Source: Mesaphorura yosii
Taxonomy: Eukaryota; Arthropoda; Collembola; Poduromorpha; Tullbergiidae
DNA length: 56,259 nt
Reading direction: 5' to 3'
Assembly (NCBI GenBank): GCA_009869945.1
Contig: WIXG01000438.1
Span: 1-56,259 of the forward strand
Shown here: one piece after another, positions 1 to 13,600 of the stretch
Numbering within the stretch: position 1 is the stretch's first letter
Layout: each line of letters begins with the position of its first letter
Program-made: the position numbers and the translations under genes
Notes under the pieces: generated by a model
Seen by the model: the letters and a program-made list of their open reading frames with translations, nothing else
Told to the model about the DNA's origin: nothing
The model's database searches: none

Positions 1-3000
1 CATTGTTCTCCTGCAGCCAGTACCACATGCAATGGCAGCCATTCATGAACCATTTGGATCTACGTGAGGGAAGCCTAAGTAATTAACTGAATCCAAATTA
101 TGGCACTACCTTTGAATTTTTGCGCGCTTCAGTCTGAAAATACGCAAAATGCAAGAGAGTAAATTAATTAATGAGTCGCACGCCAGTGTTTCACCTTCCA
201 GAAGAGCTTTGAGAAGTTTTGTGAGCTTACCCAAACTCTGTAATATTTGTCTACACGTGAACTCAATAGCAAAACAAATGTATCAATTCATTCCTACGAG
301 ATGCACCATATCACTGAATCGTCGCCCAATGCCACGCGACCAACTCTTTTTGATGAATGGTCCGTGCTGGGTGTAAGTAAAATTGAAATGGAGACTTGAA
401 TCATCGTTGCCAAATTGCAGGATTGAAATTGCATTTGCCATTCTTCAATCGAGAAAAATCGCAGAATTCTATGAAATGCGAGCTATCACTAAGGAAAAGT
501 TGGTAATGATAATAATAAGGTAAAAAAATTGGGTCTTACAAGTTTTTATTTGATTTTGCTTTAAAATTTTATTTTCCGTTTCCCAATAATAAGATATACT
601 GAGATGAGGTGCACTGTTCCATTATTTTATTATAAGGAAGATAAATAGCAGATATATAAGGACGAGGAAAAAGTATTTCTACTTTATTTGGTTAGAACGG
701 AGCGGTAGCAAGTTATGGAGGTATTGGAAAATGTCTCTCCAGAGTATTGGTCCGCTGTTGTTCAACTACAAAGTTAAGAGACAGAGAAACAGAGAACTGA
801 GGATCTCAAGATGTGAATGGGAATGCTGCCGTAACGGTAGAGAAGTGAAGCAGAAGTATTATATATTCCGGTTATTACCTCGCAGAAACTTGGGCGCTTC
901 CTTCCCTGTAGTCTTTCTGCCTATCATAATTAATTATTAACAAAATTTTGGTAAACATCTCTCAGACTCTGAACAACGACAGTCGACCGTCTAACTTGTG
1001 CCCCACTTTTGTATCTGGCTGCCGTGAAACTCTCTGTTGGAGCATCAACAATTCAACATAATCAATCTTCCAGCCTAAACAAAAATACAAAATAAAACAG
1101 AAGTGTGTCATTTCACTTTTCACATTTGCTCATGAAATCTTGCGGCCAGCCGATTTCGGAGATTTCTGATTTCAGTTGCAAACGCGTGAAATATTTTTAA
1201 AAAAATTATCGTACGCTTTCCTTTACTTTTGTAGCAAACCACAGACAAGCCGTCGTGGATTCATTCTTTAGTAAATATTAAACATTCCACAGAGCCTCCT
1301 TTATAAGGTGAGAAGCACTGACTCCCTACCCCTTCACCCGTCCATGTACGCAGAGAAAGCAAGGCAAAGGTGTTCATAATAAATGTCATGGAATTGCGGG
1401 CAAGAGCACATGGGTACATTCAAACAGAATGAAACATGAGTTTCTACTACCCGAAAAGACTTTCTCACTACGTTCTGAACACTCTAAAGACGTGTTATTT
1501 CTGCAGTAGATTTCCAGGGTATTAGATTTGTTACATAATTCACAATGAAGCCCAGATTCTCTGACCGCGTTTCCACAAGAATTGCGAGTGGCTGGATTCT
1601 CTTGCCTGCCCTTGTTCTTCGAATTCTGCAACACCGCAAACCGTACTCATCAGTGCGTACCAAAACCACAACTCGAGTGTAGAATTTTAAAGTGTCGAGG
1701 TGCTGCTTTCTTCAAATTCGTCCGATTTTTTCGGCAGTTCCAGAAGTCAGAACTAATTTGGCAAATTGAATAATTTTGAATGAGCCTAAGCGAAAGAACA
1801 GCCATGAAATAGGATGAAGCTTTCCATGATTGTCATGGAATAGTTTAGAACAAACTTTAATTCACGACAAGCGCGTGGAAAGTGTGTAGGCGCATGCTGG
1901 CGAAGGCGGAAAAAAGGTAAGAGATTGACGCAAACTAGGACCGGCCACAAGTTCAGAATTCCACGAAAATGCACGTTGTAATTCAGAGTGTCAAAGAGCT
2001 CATGCCCTCAGCGAAACTGGTAAGCCCATTATGGTCTTTGTCAACCTCTCTTAAAAGCATGGTGCAATGTCCAAAACAAAGTGGGAGTGTTTCTGGAAGT
2101 GTTGGCGTGAGCTCCCATGCAGGACACCGCGCGGACGGTCGCTACAGAACAATGATAACACTTCCATTGTCCAGAGTGGATGTTCAGGTCATTTCAATTA
2201 ATGCCCGATGAATATTTTATGATGGAAAATAATTCATCTGTGCGCGTCGTCCGTTCATTGTTCGTTTCGTTTCGCTAACGACGCAGGACAGGTCTGTGGG
2301 ACGAGGCTGCTCAGCTTCTGTACTCAGTTCAGGATGACTGAACGATGATAAAATGCTGTGATCTCTGGAGGCTATAAATAGAATCATCAGATGGAAACAG
2401 GAGAAAGTCACTTAGAACAACATAAGCCTAATGAACTTCAATTATGAATGAGCTGCTCTGTTTCGAATCCCATCAAGCTGTCGCTCTCGTGCCACCACCA
2501 TCGTCATAATCGGAGCAACTATGCAAATTGGTGTGAATCCAATTTGCCCTGCCGCAGTGAAACACGATTCTGCTGTCCGGAGCACTCCATTGTTCTTTCC
2601 TCTCATCAAAACCGTACGCTTGGAAAGCGCCAACTCATGCCGTATTCATATCCTGTGTAAACAGCAGGTCTTTTTGTCAACAATAAATTCACGCTGAAAC
2701 AAAAGTACGAACGCAGCTACGCAGCTCAGCAACAGTCTTCAGGGGAAATTCAGCTTCAACCAGCAAGCAACAACAACGCAACGCAAAGCTTGTTTCAAAA
2801 CGATTTATACACAATGCACTTGCCACAGGAGACGCGGAAAGCTTCCTCATAAATCCTATCGCGGAATAAATTCGTCTCAAATCCTTCTGCATTTGCCTTT
2901 CCTGCGTATTGAGAGGTTAAAAGCAAGCCCGAAGGTTTAGGCGGTCAGGGACAACTATTGGTGGTTCCAATTGGATTAAACTCTTTCCTGCTTTTCTACC

Positions 3001-6000
3001 CGGACTTCACACTCGCATTTAGCTTTGTTCTGTTTAAGCTTTAGCAGTGTCTTTTAAGCCGGTGTTGTATTGCATTCTTACTACACCGCGAACAGTAATG
3101 CGTTTCTTTCAAGTAGTCACAGTATTAGCGACTTGCATTTCCATTCCTTTTAAGGTTTATTGTACAATGATTCCTTGAAACAGCCACGACGATTTTGCGT
3201 ACAATTACTTTACCAGACTTGGATTGTCCATCTAACTTTTGATAAGTTTGAAATGTCATCACGCGTATGATCTGACAAGATAAAAACCAAACCACAAGAC
3301 CAGGAACCACAAAAAGTTGGAAAGACTTGGCTTCATAAGGATCAAAGCATGTATTAAATAAAATAAACGCAATAGCGCAGGCAGGTGGATTGAAATCAAT
3401 AGCTTTAAAATACCCGAGTCAAGTATTGCAGCGAAACTCAATCTGAGAGACCAGCGCTTGACAATTTTGTCAAGCGCAAAGGTCAGTCTTTTGATGAAGA
3501 CGAGAGGACAGCGTGATACCCACGATGACTACAGAAGTCAATTCAAAGGCCAAGACGTTGGGCGATGAAAGGAATCCGAGCAGAGCAGTCAGTGCTTGCT
3601 ATGAGGACATGGCAGACTGGAAAAGGAACCTTTTCAGTGTCAAAGTTTTCATCTGACTTTCCCCTTTGCACTTTCATTGTGCGAGGGAAAGAAATCCATG
3701 CACGGAAAATTGAATGAGGTCCTGTCTTGCTTTTGTAACATTTTGAGACATACAACCTCAAATCTCTTGAGTATCAAGCCCTTTCCTCATCGCGTATACT
3801 CCGACTGAGCAGCGGACAGAGACGCTTGAACAAAAAATAAACAAATATTTTAAAAGACGAAACCAGGAAAAGAGTCAAGAAGGAAATGCTTCAATACAAG
3901 AACAAAGGCCACAATGGTAGGCAATGGTGGGGCCACATAAAGCAGAAAAATGAGGCAGTAGACTTTGGTATTGTTGATAATATCATCCCACTTCCCTTGA
4001 GGACACCTCTCTCATTCAAACTATGCGTACAGCGACTGCATGCATTGAAGTTTTGTAGTGGTCGTCGTCTAGAGGAATCCCTCCATCCATCCGCCCAGTT
4101 AATAGGAGAACGGGAAAAATGATCGCCAGTAAGTAGAAAGGGTTCATGTAATGGATTTGGATACACAAAGGAAAAGTGGGAAGTGGCAGCATCATAATAG
4201 TTTTCACAATATTCGGAATGAAATTGTGTTGCGGCGGCGGCGAGAAGGATGGGATAAAGTAAACACACAGTAATATGAAAAATGGAAAATTTGATGAAAT
4301 ATGTATTGCCATTATATACATGCACGCGCAGGACGAATGAAAGCGAGAAAATGAAACCCAATACTGCGCTGATGGCTTCATGTGCGAAGAAAAGATAAGA
4401 TCGCCGATCCCTTGCCGCATATCAACACCGTGCTGGTTAGTGTTGCAAGGAACAAATACAATACCCGTGAATAAATTATATTTCGACATAAGACATTTTG
4501 AAATATAATATTTAAATATTTACTATTGATGCATGTTTCTTATTCATGTGGCGGGAATAGCAGTGTTTCCACTCTACGCTTGCTGAAATATGTGTCAGTC
4601 GAAAAAATGGATTGAAGCCGGCAGCGACCAAATGAAACAGCGTATATTTGTGGGCGCGAAATGACTTGACCGAATTGAATTAAAAAAACATGCATAAGTT
4701 CCATCGCCTGAAAGCTAAACCGGTTCAATTCTTTCCTGTGCAGAGCTTGTCAATGACCTTCCTCCGGGACGACAATTTCTTTGACTATAAGGTTCCACAT
4801 GTATGGATGGCAAGAGTAATTGCTCGGAGTCTTTGCATGTCCCAGACCTAAAAACTGATTCACTTGCCATGAGTGGCGAAAGTTTATTCTTCAAGTATTA
4901 GTGACGATATGGGTTTTATGGAAACTTATTAAAGTGACACTATATTTGCTAATCTTTGAAAATAGAAATGAAATTAAAGAATTAAAATTACATCACTTTA
5001 TGTGCTTTCATCAGAAGGGTAAAATCCCTTTTCACTCCTCGACCCTCGAGCGTAGCACTCCAACACAATGTGGCGTGCTCGATTCTAGTTCCTGTCATTT
5101 TTGTATTGTATTGTAGCATGAAGCATCATAATTTAGTAAATTGAACTACATTTTTATTTATGTTGGAAGGTTTCGTTGTTTACCGCATCAGGAGAGCTCT
5201 ACAACCAGGAATTTAAAAATGGGATGAAGTGCGTGCTTTTTTGCAATATACTTCTAATGCAAAAAGTCGTTCGTATTCGCAATGTCGGTCTGAAGACAAC
5301 GATATTTGAATATTTGATTGAAGACAAAATGAACAGCGGCTACATGAACATGAACGGACAGCATCAAACCATGACAGCGATGTTTAAAATGTGAAAACTC
5401 TATGTGAGTGTGATTATATACCTGATTGGAAGTGCAGACACGAAGTTTCAGGCAAATTTCGCGAAAAAGGTCAGACTGTAGAAAAGACGCAGATATTTAC
5501 TGCACCTCTGCGCATTATATTGATGACTGTTCGTGTTCCACATTCGGTCTGGAATAATTGGGCGAACTGAATTCGATTATTTTAAAATTTTAGCTTTATA
5601 TGAGCACGTATTAACCAAACCGATAAGTGTTTACATTTCCTAATAACGATAACAAGGCTCTCGTTCTCCACCCACGTGAGTGTCAGAACATTTTCAGGGA
5701 AACCTACTTCTCTACTTCAGATATAAGCAGAAATAATATCTCAGACTGCGTACTATTCAAACTTCTCTTTCTGTCCTTCGAACATTCATTGGGCCAAGTA
5801 ACGCTCTCGGCTTCCGAGGCTGGACTGTTGACAGTATTTGTGTTTATCGTTCTGCTTATTACATTAGTATCCACCACTTTTGCATAAACTCGCGGCCAGT
5901 CCCGCTCCTCGACGCTTGCCCTAATTTAATGTGAAAGTCATATTTACATTGCACAACGGAAAAATTGTACTTTCTTTTGTGTACGCATAAATTACACATA

Positions 6001-7205
6001 CAAAGCAATGTTAATCTAGTAAGAACCACTTTGACTAAATAACGTTTCCCCGCCGCCGACGAAAGGAGGAACTTTTTGAGTAATCAAATATGATAATTCC
6101 ACCAAGTACGTTTTCGCGTTTTTCCAGCATTCGTCTCAGACAGTAATTCAAACATACACGCCTTCTTCACTGCGATAAGGCGCTCTCGCTTTTCGCGCCA
6201 CTTCACATTCATCACTTTTCTCATTCGGCTCATCATAAATTGTAGACACTCTCCGCCTGGTGAAGCATTCATATGTCTCTGCATTGTTGATGTTGTAAAT
6301 ATTTTAGCAAATTATGTTGTCAGTCAGCGGCTAGGCAGTACATCCAGCTGCAGTTGCAAGGTGTGTCGAGAAAGTCGTAAAAAGAGGTCCGACGCCGAGA
6401 GAATCAATTCAAGACGCAACATGCTCAGTTAGTCGAAATTGGAGCTTGCGTTTATCGATTTCAAAGTTTAAAGGAGTGGAATTACGCAAGGCATTCGATC
6501 GTACGCACAGAGTACTTTGAGTATAATTATTGTCCAGCGCAGCGTACATATCTGCTCGGTACGATGCTCAACTCTATAAATAATAATGCAGTAGGTTTAC
6601 TTCTGGTCAGCCTGTTCAACTCCGCTGTACATGACGTGAAAGTCAATATCTGAGTGCACGTATCCATTCGTTTCTTCTGTCTCCAATTGTGTCAGAGCAA
6701 AATTTGATGTTGATCGACCTTGCAGAGTACAATTTAATTCATAGTTTTGTTTACAGTGATGCAGATTCTGGGGCTTCTATGCAGCTGCTACCTGAATAAA
6801 GAAATGTATTTTTTGTGTCTGACTGAGAGTTAGTAAGATCAAACTGTTGAGAAATGATGTAGAAGGTTAAACATCAAAATGTTGCGTATTTCTATGAATT
6901 TATTAGAAATAGGGCATCCCTTTTGCTACACAAGATGCAGAAGGAGACGAGCTGAAAAAATCTGAAGAAAGTTAACTTGGAGTTTAGTTTGCAAAGAAAC
7001 ACACGAAAAACACGGAGCTGCTGGATGCACAATACTTCAAGGGACGCCCCAGAAGCGTACCGCGGATGAGAAGCGTTCCACAGCTCAACGATGAGACTCT
7101 CGCGTATTGTGTAACTTTACTGAAGGAAACTTCGATGGCCTGCAGCTCAATTCGCATGCCTGCTTTCCTCTTGCGCTCTTCAAGTGGTTCTTTTCTCCGC
7201 TCATT
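1..7205. other. Gene-free DNA, no supported gene
   Basis: No open frame here resembles a known protein or links into a spliced gene with good splice sites. The longest open frames (about 156 codons on the minus strand near 3.9-4.5 kb) overlap each other in different frames and have no recognisable domain. Base composition is mildly AT-rich with short homopolymers. The only ordered structure I see is a 24-bp palindrome at 3454 and small inverted repeats such as 1822-1840. The stretch could be intergenic, or a large intron or regulatory domain of a gene outside the window. Confidence 0.6.
3454..3477. repeat. 24-bp near-perfect palindrome
   Basis: Two 11-base arms (GCGCTTGACAA and TTGTCAAGCGC) are exact reverse complements around a 2-base centre (TT). 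The site lies in gene-free DNA. It could be a dimeric DNA-binding site or a small hairpin; nothing next to it decides which. Confidence 0.8.
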
Positions 7206-7348
7206 CTTTTGTCTTCCCGTCATTTGTTCTTACCGTGTACCATCTTTTGCCCGAAAACCTTTTCCTTCAATGGATTTTGCCCGACTTTCCCCCCCAAACT
7301 ACCTTTCGCCACAATTTCCTTGTTACCATAATTCTTTTCCCACAATTC
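7206..7348 (+). repeat. Degenerate 15-bp tandem repeat, array A
   Basis: About seven to nine imperfect copies of a roughly 15-base unit read head to tail on the plus strand. Typical copies are TTTTGCCCGAAAACC, TTTTGCCCGACTTTC, TTTCGCCACAATTTCC and TTTTCCCACAATTC. Because 15 is divisible by 3, one frame reads as a five-residue periodicity (PFARK, PFPSM, DFARL). The copies differ at many positions, so this is an old or loosely constrained minisatellite. The same unit occurs inverted about 230 bp downstream. Confidence 0.6.
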
Positions 7349-7577
7349 TTAAATTAAGTGTAGATAGGCAGCTACACATAAGACAGATATTGAAATGAGT
7401 CAGAAAAGAAATGTATCAAAGGAGACGAAATTTTAGTTGCCAAAATCGCCTAGCAAGACTGATTGTCTTCGGAGATGGCAAACTCATATTTTGTTAATAA
7501 ATGTTAAGTATTCTCAATTTCATATAAGTTTTTATACACTCTTTGACTTCGGAAAATAATGAAGTGAATACGCGACA

Positions 7578-7692
7578 GTTGTGACAATTTTAATTGTGGC
7601 AGAAAGAACAGTATTGAATCTGGTCATTGTGGGAAAAAAAATTCGGGCAAAAGGCGTTGTGGAAAAAAGTTTTGTGGCAAAAGATTTAAGAC
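7578..7692 (-). repeat. Degenerate 15-bp tandem repeat, array B (inverted relative to A)
   Basis: Read on the minus strand, this stretch holds copies of the array A unit: TTTTGCCACAAAACT, TTTTTCCACAACGCC, TTTTGCCCGAATTTT and TTTTCCCACAATGACC, followed by more diverged copies. The two arrays face in opposite directions around a 230-bp spacer, giving a loose foldback arrangement. The minus frame again shows five-residue periodicity (FATKL, FSTTP, FARIF). I do not think it is coding. Confidence 0.6.
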
Positions 7693-10600
7693 AATTCTTA
7701 CTCCCAAACTTTTTTTCTTGTTCGCAGCAAAAAAACACGAAATAAGGAAGGAAATGAAGAACATGATCATGATATACTAAAGTAGGAAAAGGAACGTCGA
7801 GTACAAGCTGGAATGCATTACACAGTTAGGCAGAAGTGCGCGAACCAGAAAAAAAGTAAAGATTTCTGTATGCCCGCTTTAACCGACTCTGAAGTCAGAG
7901 AAAGAAGACGAAAAAAAATGTCCTCAAGGTGGTTCAGGTAATGCAATGTGGAGCATGAGAGTCGCGAACGGCAAATGTGGTCTACACCGTACATGGGAGC
8001 AAGGACACGAGTCTATCTTCATCGCATCAAAAAATTAAATGAAAGTTTTGGCCGTTTTGCGATGACGACCAAGATAAAAGTACATGAAATGGTTTGTTCC
8101 GTTTGGTCTCTAAAACGGGAATTATGCACGTAATTTAATAAGAGTCTGCATGGCAAATAGAAAATGGCAGCGAGTATGGAAAGGACAAATTTTCGCGAAC
8201 CACAAGACCTACGCCTGGCTTTATTCTGGATTGTGTGGAAATAAAATTAAATCATTAAAACGCAGACACAAGATCCAATTACGCGGTGAAAGCCACGCCA
8301 CTCGCCATTCAACAATTTCTCACTGCACAGAAGAGTAGTCGGCCTATTGTATTGTTGTTACGCAATTTCTTTCACTTTCACTTTACGAAATGTCAATGTC
8401 GTCGTACGTCTGAAAACTCTGAAGGAGACTCTCAGTCAATGTCAATTCCACCTTCTTAATAGCCAACTTACACTTTTTTGCTTTCGCCCGTTGGACTTTG
8501 CACGCATGCCGCCTGTAGAACACCTTTCGCATTACTTTCGATGTTCGTCGAGAGCACGAACGTGAAATAAGAGTGATAACGGCGAGTATTGCTAGGCGAG
8601 AGCGTGACAAAGGAGAAAAGTCCAAGGACTTCCTCACCGCAAGTTTTCTTCGTTCTTCGTATTTTATCACCTTTCTTATGCACGGGCATTGATATAAATC
8701 TCCTATCGGATAGCATAAATTGATTGAGCAAATTGTTTTCCATGTGTGACCTCTTCTCTGCGTCTGTGTCCTCATCCTGTCATCGTATCTCTTTCTTCAT
8801 TGTACTCCGAGACGCGAAAGTGTATTTTTGTACGAAGTAAGTGGAAAGCTGCCATTACAAAAGGCAAGGCGAAAAACCGGCATGGCGACTCAGCAGGGTA
8901 AAGTCGACAACAAAAAAGAAACGATTGAAAATGTTCTTTTGTTTGACAACGACAGCAAAGTAGAAAGTAAAGTGGAGGGTGTCAGTGGACGACTTCCCGT
9001 TCGTAATGGATGCATGCTACCATGAGAATAGAAATAATAAAAGCTGCAATTATTTGTCATTGTCAACGACAACATTTTTACACTTTATTATTTTGATGCG
9101 TTGGGGCACGAGTGTTTTTAGTTTCTGTAGCTCATGAATCAAGTGTGGGTCACGGAGCTGCGGGACATGTTTAACCAAGTGGCACGCGAATGTGGTAGTG
9201 CGAATCGACGCCGCGACTTGCGAATTAACAAACTTCCTCTGACTTTCGCTAAGTTGAGGGACGAGGCCTCATTCTTGTTCGGCGAATAGCAAGGTTGTAC
9301 AACAATTTAGAAGCTAGCGCTCGTGCGTACTTTTCCTGGGGTGTACTACAGAATGTTTATGAGACGCAGTAAACGAAGTCACAGCAATAAAAATGTAAGT
9401 GTGGACATAAAATATGATAGGACCGCATAAACTAGATGGGCATGATCGCCATGTCTGTAAAATATGCGATTGTGAAAGACATCCGGAGTCCTCGATAGCG
9501 ATTGTGGATTCTTGGCATACCAAAATTTGTACACAATGCAAGTGGCAGTGTGCCGAAGTTAAGTTTATGCAAATTGAGTAGCAGAAAGTGAAAGTTGGCG
9601 CGTAAGACAGTTAGAGGAAAGGAAGTTATTAAATACTTACCCAGCAGGATCAATTCAACCAGAAACAACAATGCCCACATATTGCTTGTTCCGATTCGGT
9701 GATGCTTGTATTTACGCATTGTGCTCGAGGGAAGGAGGATGTGTTTGCTGCGGAGATCAAAATGTCTGACTGCTATACTGGCTGGTCGTCTCTGGAAAGT
9801 CTCGTTGCAACTCGTTTTCTTCTCGCAGCTACAAAAGCAGTGTAGAGAGAAACTTGGCCAGCCGAGTAGAAGAGAGATGATGAGAATGAAGAAATGAAGA
9901 TTTCTCTTGTCTTTCTCTTTCTCCTACTCGTGTTCCAACTGCAAAAGAGATCTGCACGTCCCAGAAATTATGTATTCGGCCAACGTACCGTTCTTAAGTT
10001 TATTTTTCACTGACACTAAACATGAAATACAATCAACCATTAAAATATATCAACCATGTTCCCCTTTCTGTCTTCACGCTTCAGGCCTCGCTTGTAATTG
10101 ACACACACAATGTAAGAGTGTACAGTTCACAAGATGCAAGTCAGATTCTTCCTCCGTTTGTATATCAATCCAACACCTTTATAGTTCTATCAGTTCACAA
10201 CGCTATTGTTGGTTGTCTGAAAGGAAAAATAAACTCTGGATTAATTATAATGACCATTACTAATTTAAAAAGATGTACTCGTAAACAAACGTCGTGCCAT
10301 CGAAATGTGCAACGCATGTGTGTGCCGTACTCATTCGATTACCGAACCTGCTGCTTAATAGTGAAATGTAATTTTGAAGAAGTAACCTAATTCAGAAAGC
10401 AAGGGAAATAATTCGGTTAGGGATTGGAAAATCAATTCCACACCTGATCTAATGTCTGACCAGAGAGCCATGACTACGGGCTAGTTAAAAGTTTATCTGC
10501 TTTATAACCTGACCTCGCGTCAGGTTTAAAGTTGAGGCAGCAGGGATTCTGCTCATCTTAAGCAAGGGGAATGGATGCAAAAACAATTGAGGCAAACCAA

Positions 10601-13600
10601 GCCAGCGAGAGCAAAATCTCATTTCACTTTTAGTATCACAGGAGTTTTTTTTCGTGTTCCCAAATTGAAATAAAGTGCTGGCCCATATCCAATTCTGGGG
10701 TGTTCAAGTGCCAATTGAAAACCACAATAGCAAGAGATATCCATTTAGTAGCTGTAGGTAAAGCACGGAGACGATATGGTGTGGTCGTAATAAAGCAAGA
10801 AGCATTGCAATCGTAATAAGACAAGTCCGGGCAAACAAAAAACGAAGGTGCGGGGAAAGGTAAGTGAAGTTGCCTCGGCTGACGGGCCTGCCTTGTTCTG
10901 ACCTGCTTGTCCATCCATTACAGGATGCGAAAGGGGCAGGCCGGGTCCGCATACGAACGCACTGTTTATACATTGATGGACCAGGAATTTTATATTTTTG
11001 CAATACAATGCTTTGTTTGGCGAGTTGAGAGATACGAACACTTTCGTGCAGAAAAATACCCACATTCATTATTTACAAAAAGCAACCGATTGCTACTCTG
11101 TTCCTGGTTCAGTGGTACATGAGAACCCGGCGAATAATGTACGAGATCCAATTTCTGCTGCAATACCGTGGGCACGATACCCCCGGTTTCAGATTATGTA
11201 ACAAAAACAAAGAAGAGGACAGCCGAACTTCCTTCCAAATGGTGCTCAACGAGATCATAGTCTATTAACAAAGCTCGAAAGAGAAGGTAATAATAGCACC
11301 GCAAACGACGAAGAGAGGTAGAAGGGCTGACAGAACAACTCATATACGCATCAGTAAACTGAATTCTGGCTACGCGAGTCCCAAATTGAAAATTCTCTTA
11401 ACAGAAACACTGATTGTGTATCCTGACAGAACCGAAATCTTTTTGCAAGAGCCAAAATGTGGGGTTCGCTCGCACAATGATGCACATTCATCTGAAGTGC
11501 TATTTAGTATGGCAAAAAAACCGAGCCTACAGTCGATTAAAATCTCGTCAATTTTTAGCCCATAAAATTCATAAACATTCTTTAATGTCACACGGCGTGA
11601 GTATAGCGGCGCAAGTATTGAACTTGACATACCACAAATGCTCGCATTTGCTTACACTTACAAAGAATTAAAAACAAATCCGACCCGCTGCCGGGATGCA
11701 TAAATTCTTTCAAGACGGCCTTAACTTCTGTCGTAATTCGTAATGGAGACGATATTGTGCTCAGTTCCTAGTGGTTTGATTTTCTGTTTATTGACCGACT
11801 TATTCTGCATTAAGAGAGTCATGCCTGCATACCAAGAGGTTCAGGAAGCAATATGAGGTGGCTAATGGCACAATCACGGCATGAATGAGCCCAGCGCGAG
11901 GTAGTTCACGTTGCGTTATTAAATTATACAGACACACCAGAACAATAAATGTCTTGGCCACGAACCCGAACCCTCAGACTAGAAACCAAACACGGAACAG
12001 TATAAAAAATTCATTTTCGACTCTTGCCATTTTGCCCAGAACACATAATTTGCATTAGTGGGTAGTGAGCCATAAAACCATTATAGAACTGGTACTCGCA
12101 AAGGTTATCAGTTTCAGTCGATCAAATAAACAACAGCAAGCACATTAAAGTGCGATATGACGACTCTCGTAATCCTGCTGCTGGTTTGTTGTTAGTTTTC
12201 ATTTGTGCGTAAAGACTACCTTGCAAAATTCCAAAGTGCGAGTCCGATCGGGTGCCCATGTTTAGGCAAACAGTCTGTAAATGTATCCGAGGTCAGAAAA
12301 GGAAGGAGCAGGAGGTTGCGTGAAAATGTACTTTTATTATTACTCAAGACAGAAATGTGTAGTCAAGGATAAGCCACATGTTCAATAAGCTCAGAGTATT
12401 CAACATTGCGGTTCGTTTGCATTTCCAGAATTAAGATTCGCAATGCAATACGCAAGCTATATTGGCAGAGTGCACAGGTCGGTGTTTCACCCACAATCAA
12501 ACCGAAGAATAAATATGCATGACTTGAGAATGCTTCATTTACAGTCTCATTCAACACGCACAGTGCACAAGTGAACACGCGTGTGCGTGTAAATGTTTAT
12601 TAACCTAGAACGGTAAAAATGTTTTGCCCAAATGCAATAGCAATTAAGTTGGTGCACTGAGCTCTCAAATTCCCGCCTTCGTTTCGGAGTTTTTCTCCCT
12701 CTTAATTTTCCTCTCGCAGTTTTAAAATATTTAATGGCTACAGTTGAAATTGTGTTTTGCATTAATATAGACTAACTCCAAATTGCGTAGGATGCAAACG
12801 TTCTCTTATCATGCTCATCCTAGTATCACAGTGCATCTTACACGATTACAAATGCTTCCGTTGCAAGATGATGCCAATTAGTGCAGATGTTGGAGCGGAG
12901 ACTCACGTGCGCATAAACGCTTTCAAAATAATTGAACTTTCTCCATGAACTGTAAATTGAGCTCTAAAGTTGTGCTGTGCCGAAGGTCATGATTCATGAA
13001 AAGTTCTAATGACTTATTAAACTGAGCTCGTGACTTTCCCCGCCACACCAGGCACAATTGCACAGGGACACTCGTAATGATCTTGTCCGGAGACTCTCGG
13101 AGCAGCGCGGATCAAATCCGAACATAAAGCGAATGAACCCTGGAGAATTCTGCTCAACGAGCAATAAAGATGAGTGTGTATCTGTAGTAACGGAAGCACG
13201 ACACGCTATTACAAATAATTCAGCATGGCATGGTGAAATGCACCTTGAGCCTCCAGAGTGATGCACAATGGCATGAACGTATAAACAGGGACGGGAACAG
13301 AATCAGCAGATGGGGCAAGGCGAAACACTGCATTTCTGTCGTCATGCTCGTTATTCATTCCGCTTCGTTCCAAATGTCACAACTTTTATTCAAATTTGTG
13401 CCCCTTTTTGTGTCGTACGAAATGTCAGAGCATGAATGTGTAAATACTTTAATTTTGAGTTTAACAGTTGCATGTAACGCTCTACTTGCATGATCAACTG
13501 TAATTCTGGAAATTTTATTACGTTAAGAGTGGTGTCATGTTACAAACTTTTGCTTTCAGTTTAAAATTAAAGTTTGGCAAACTTGAAACTCAAGCAATGG

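Noticed and set aside
3891..4489. Two overlapping minus-strand open frames of about 156 codons
   Set aside because: They overlap in different frames, have no domain or splice context, and a few frames of this length are expected by chance in 56 kb of DNA with this composition.
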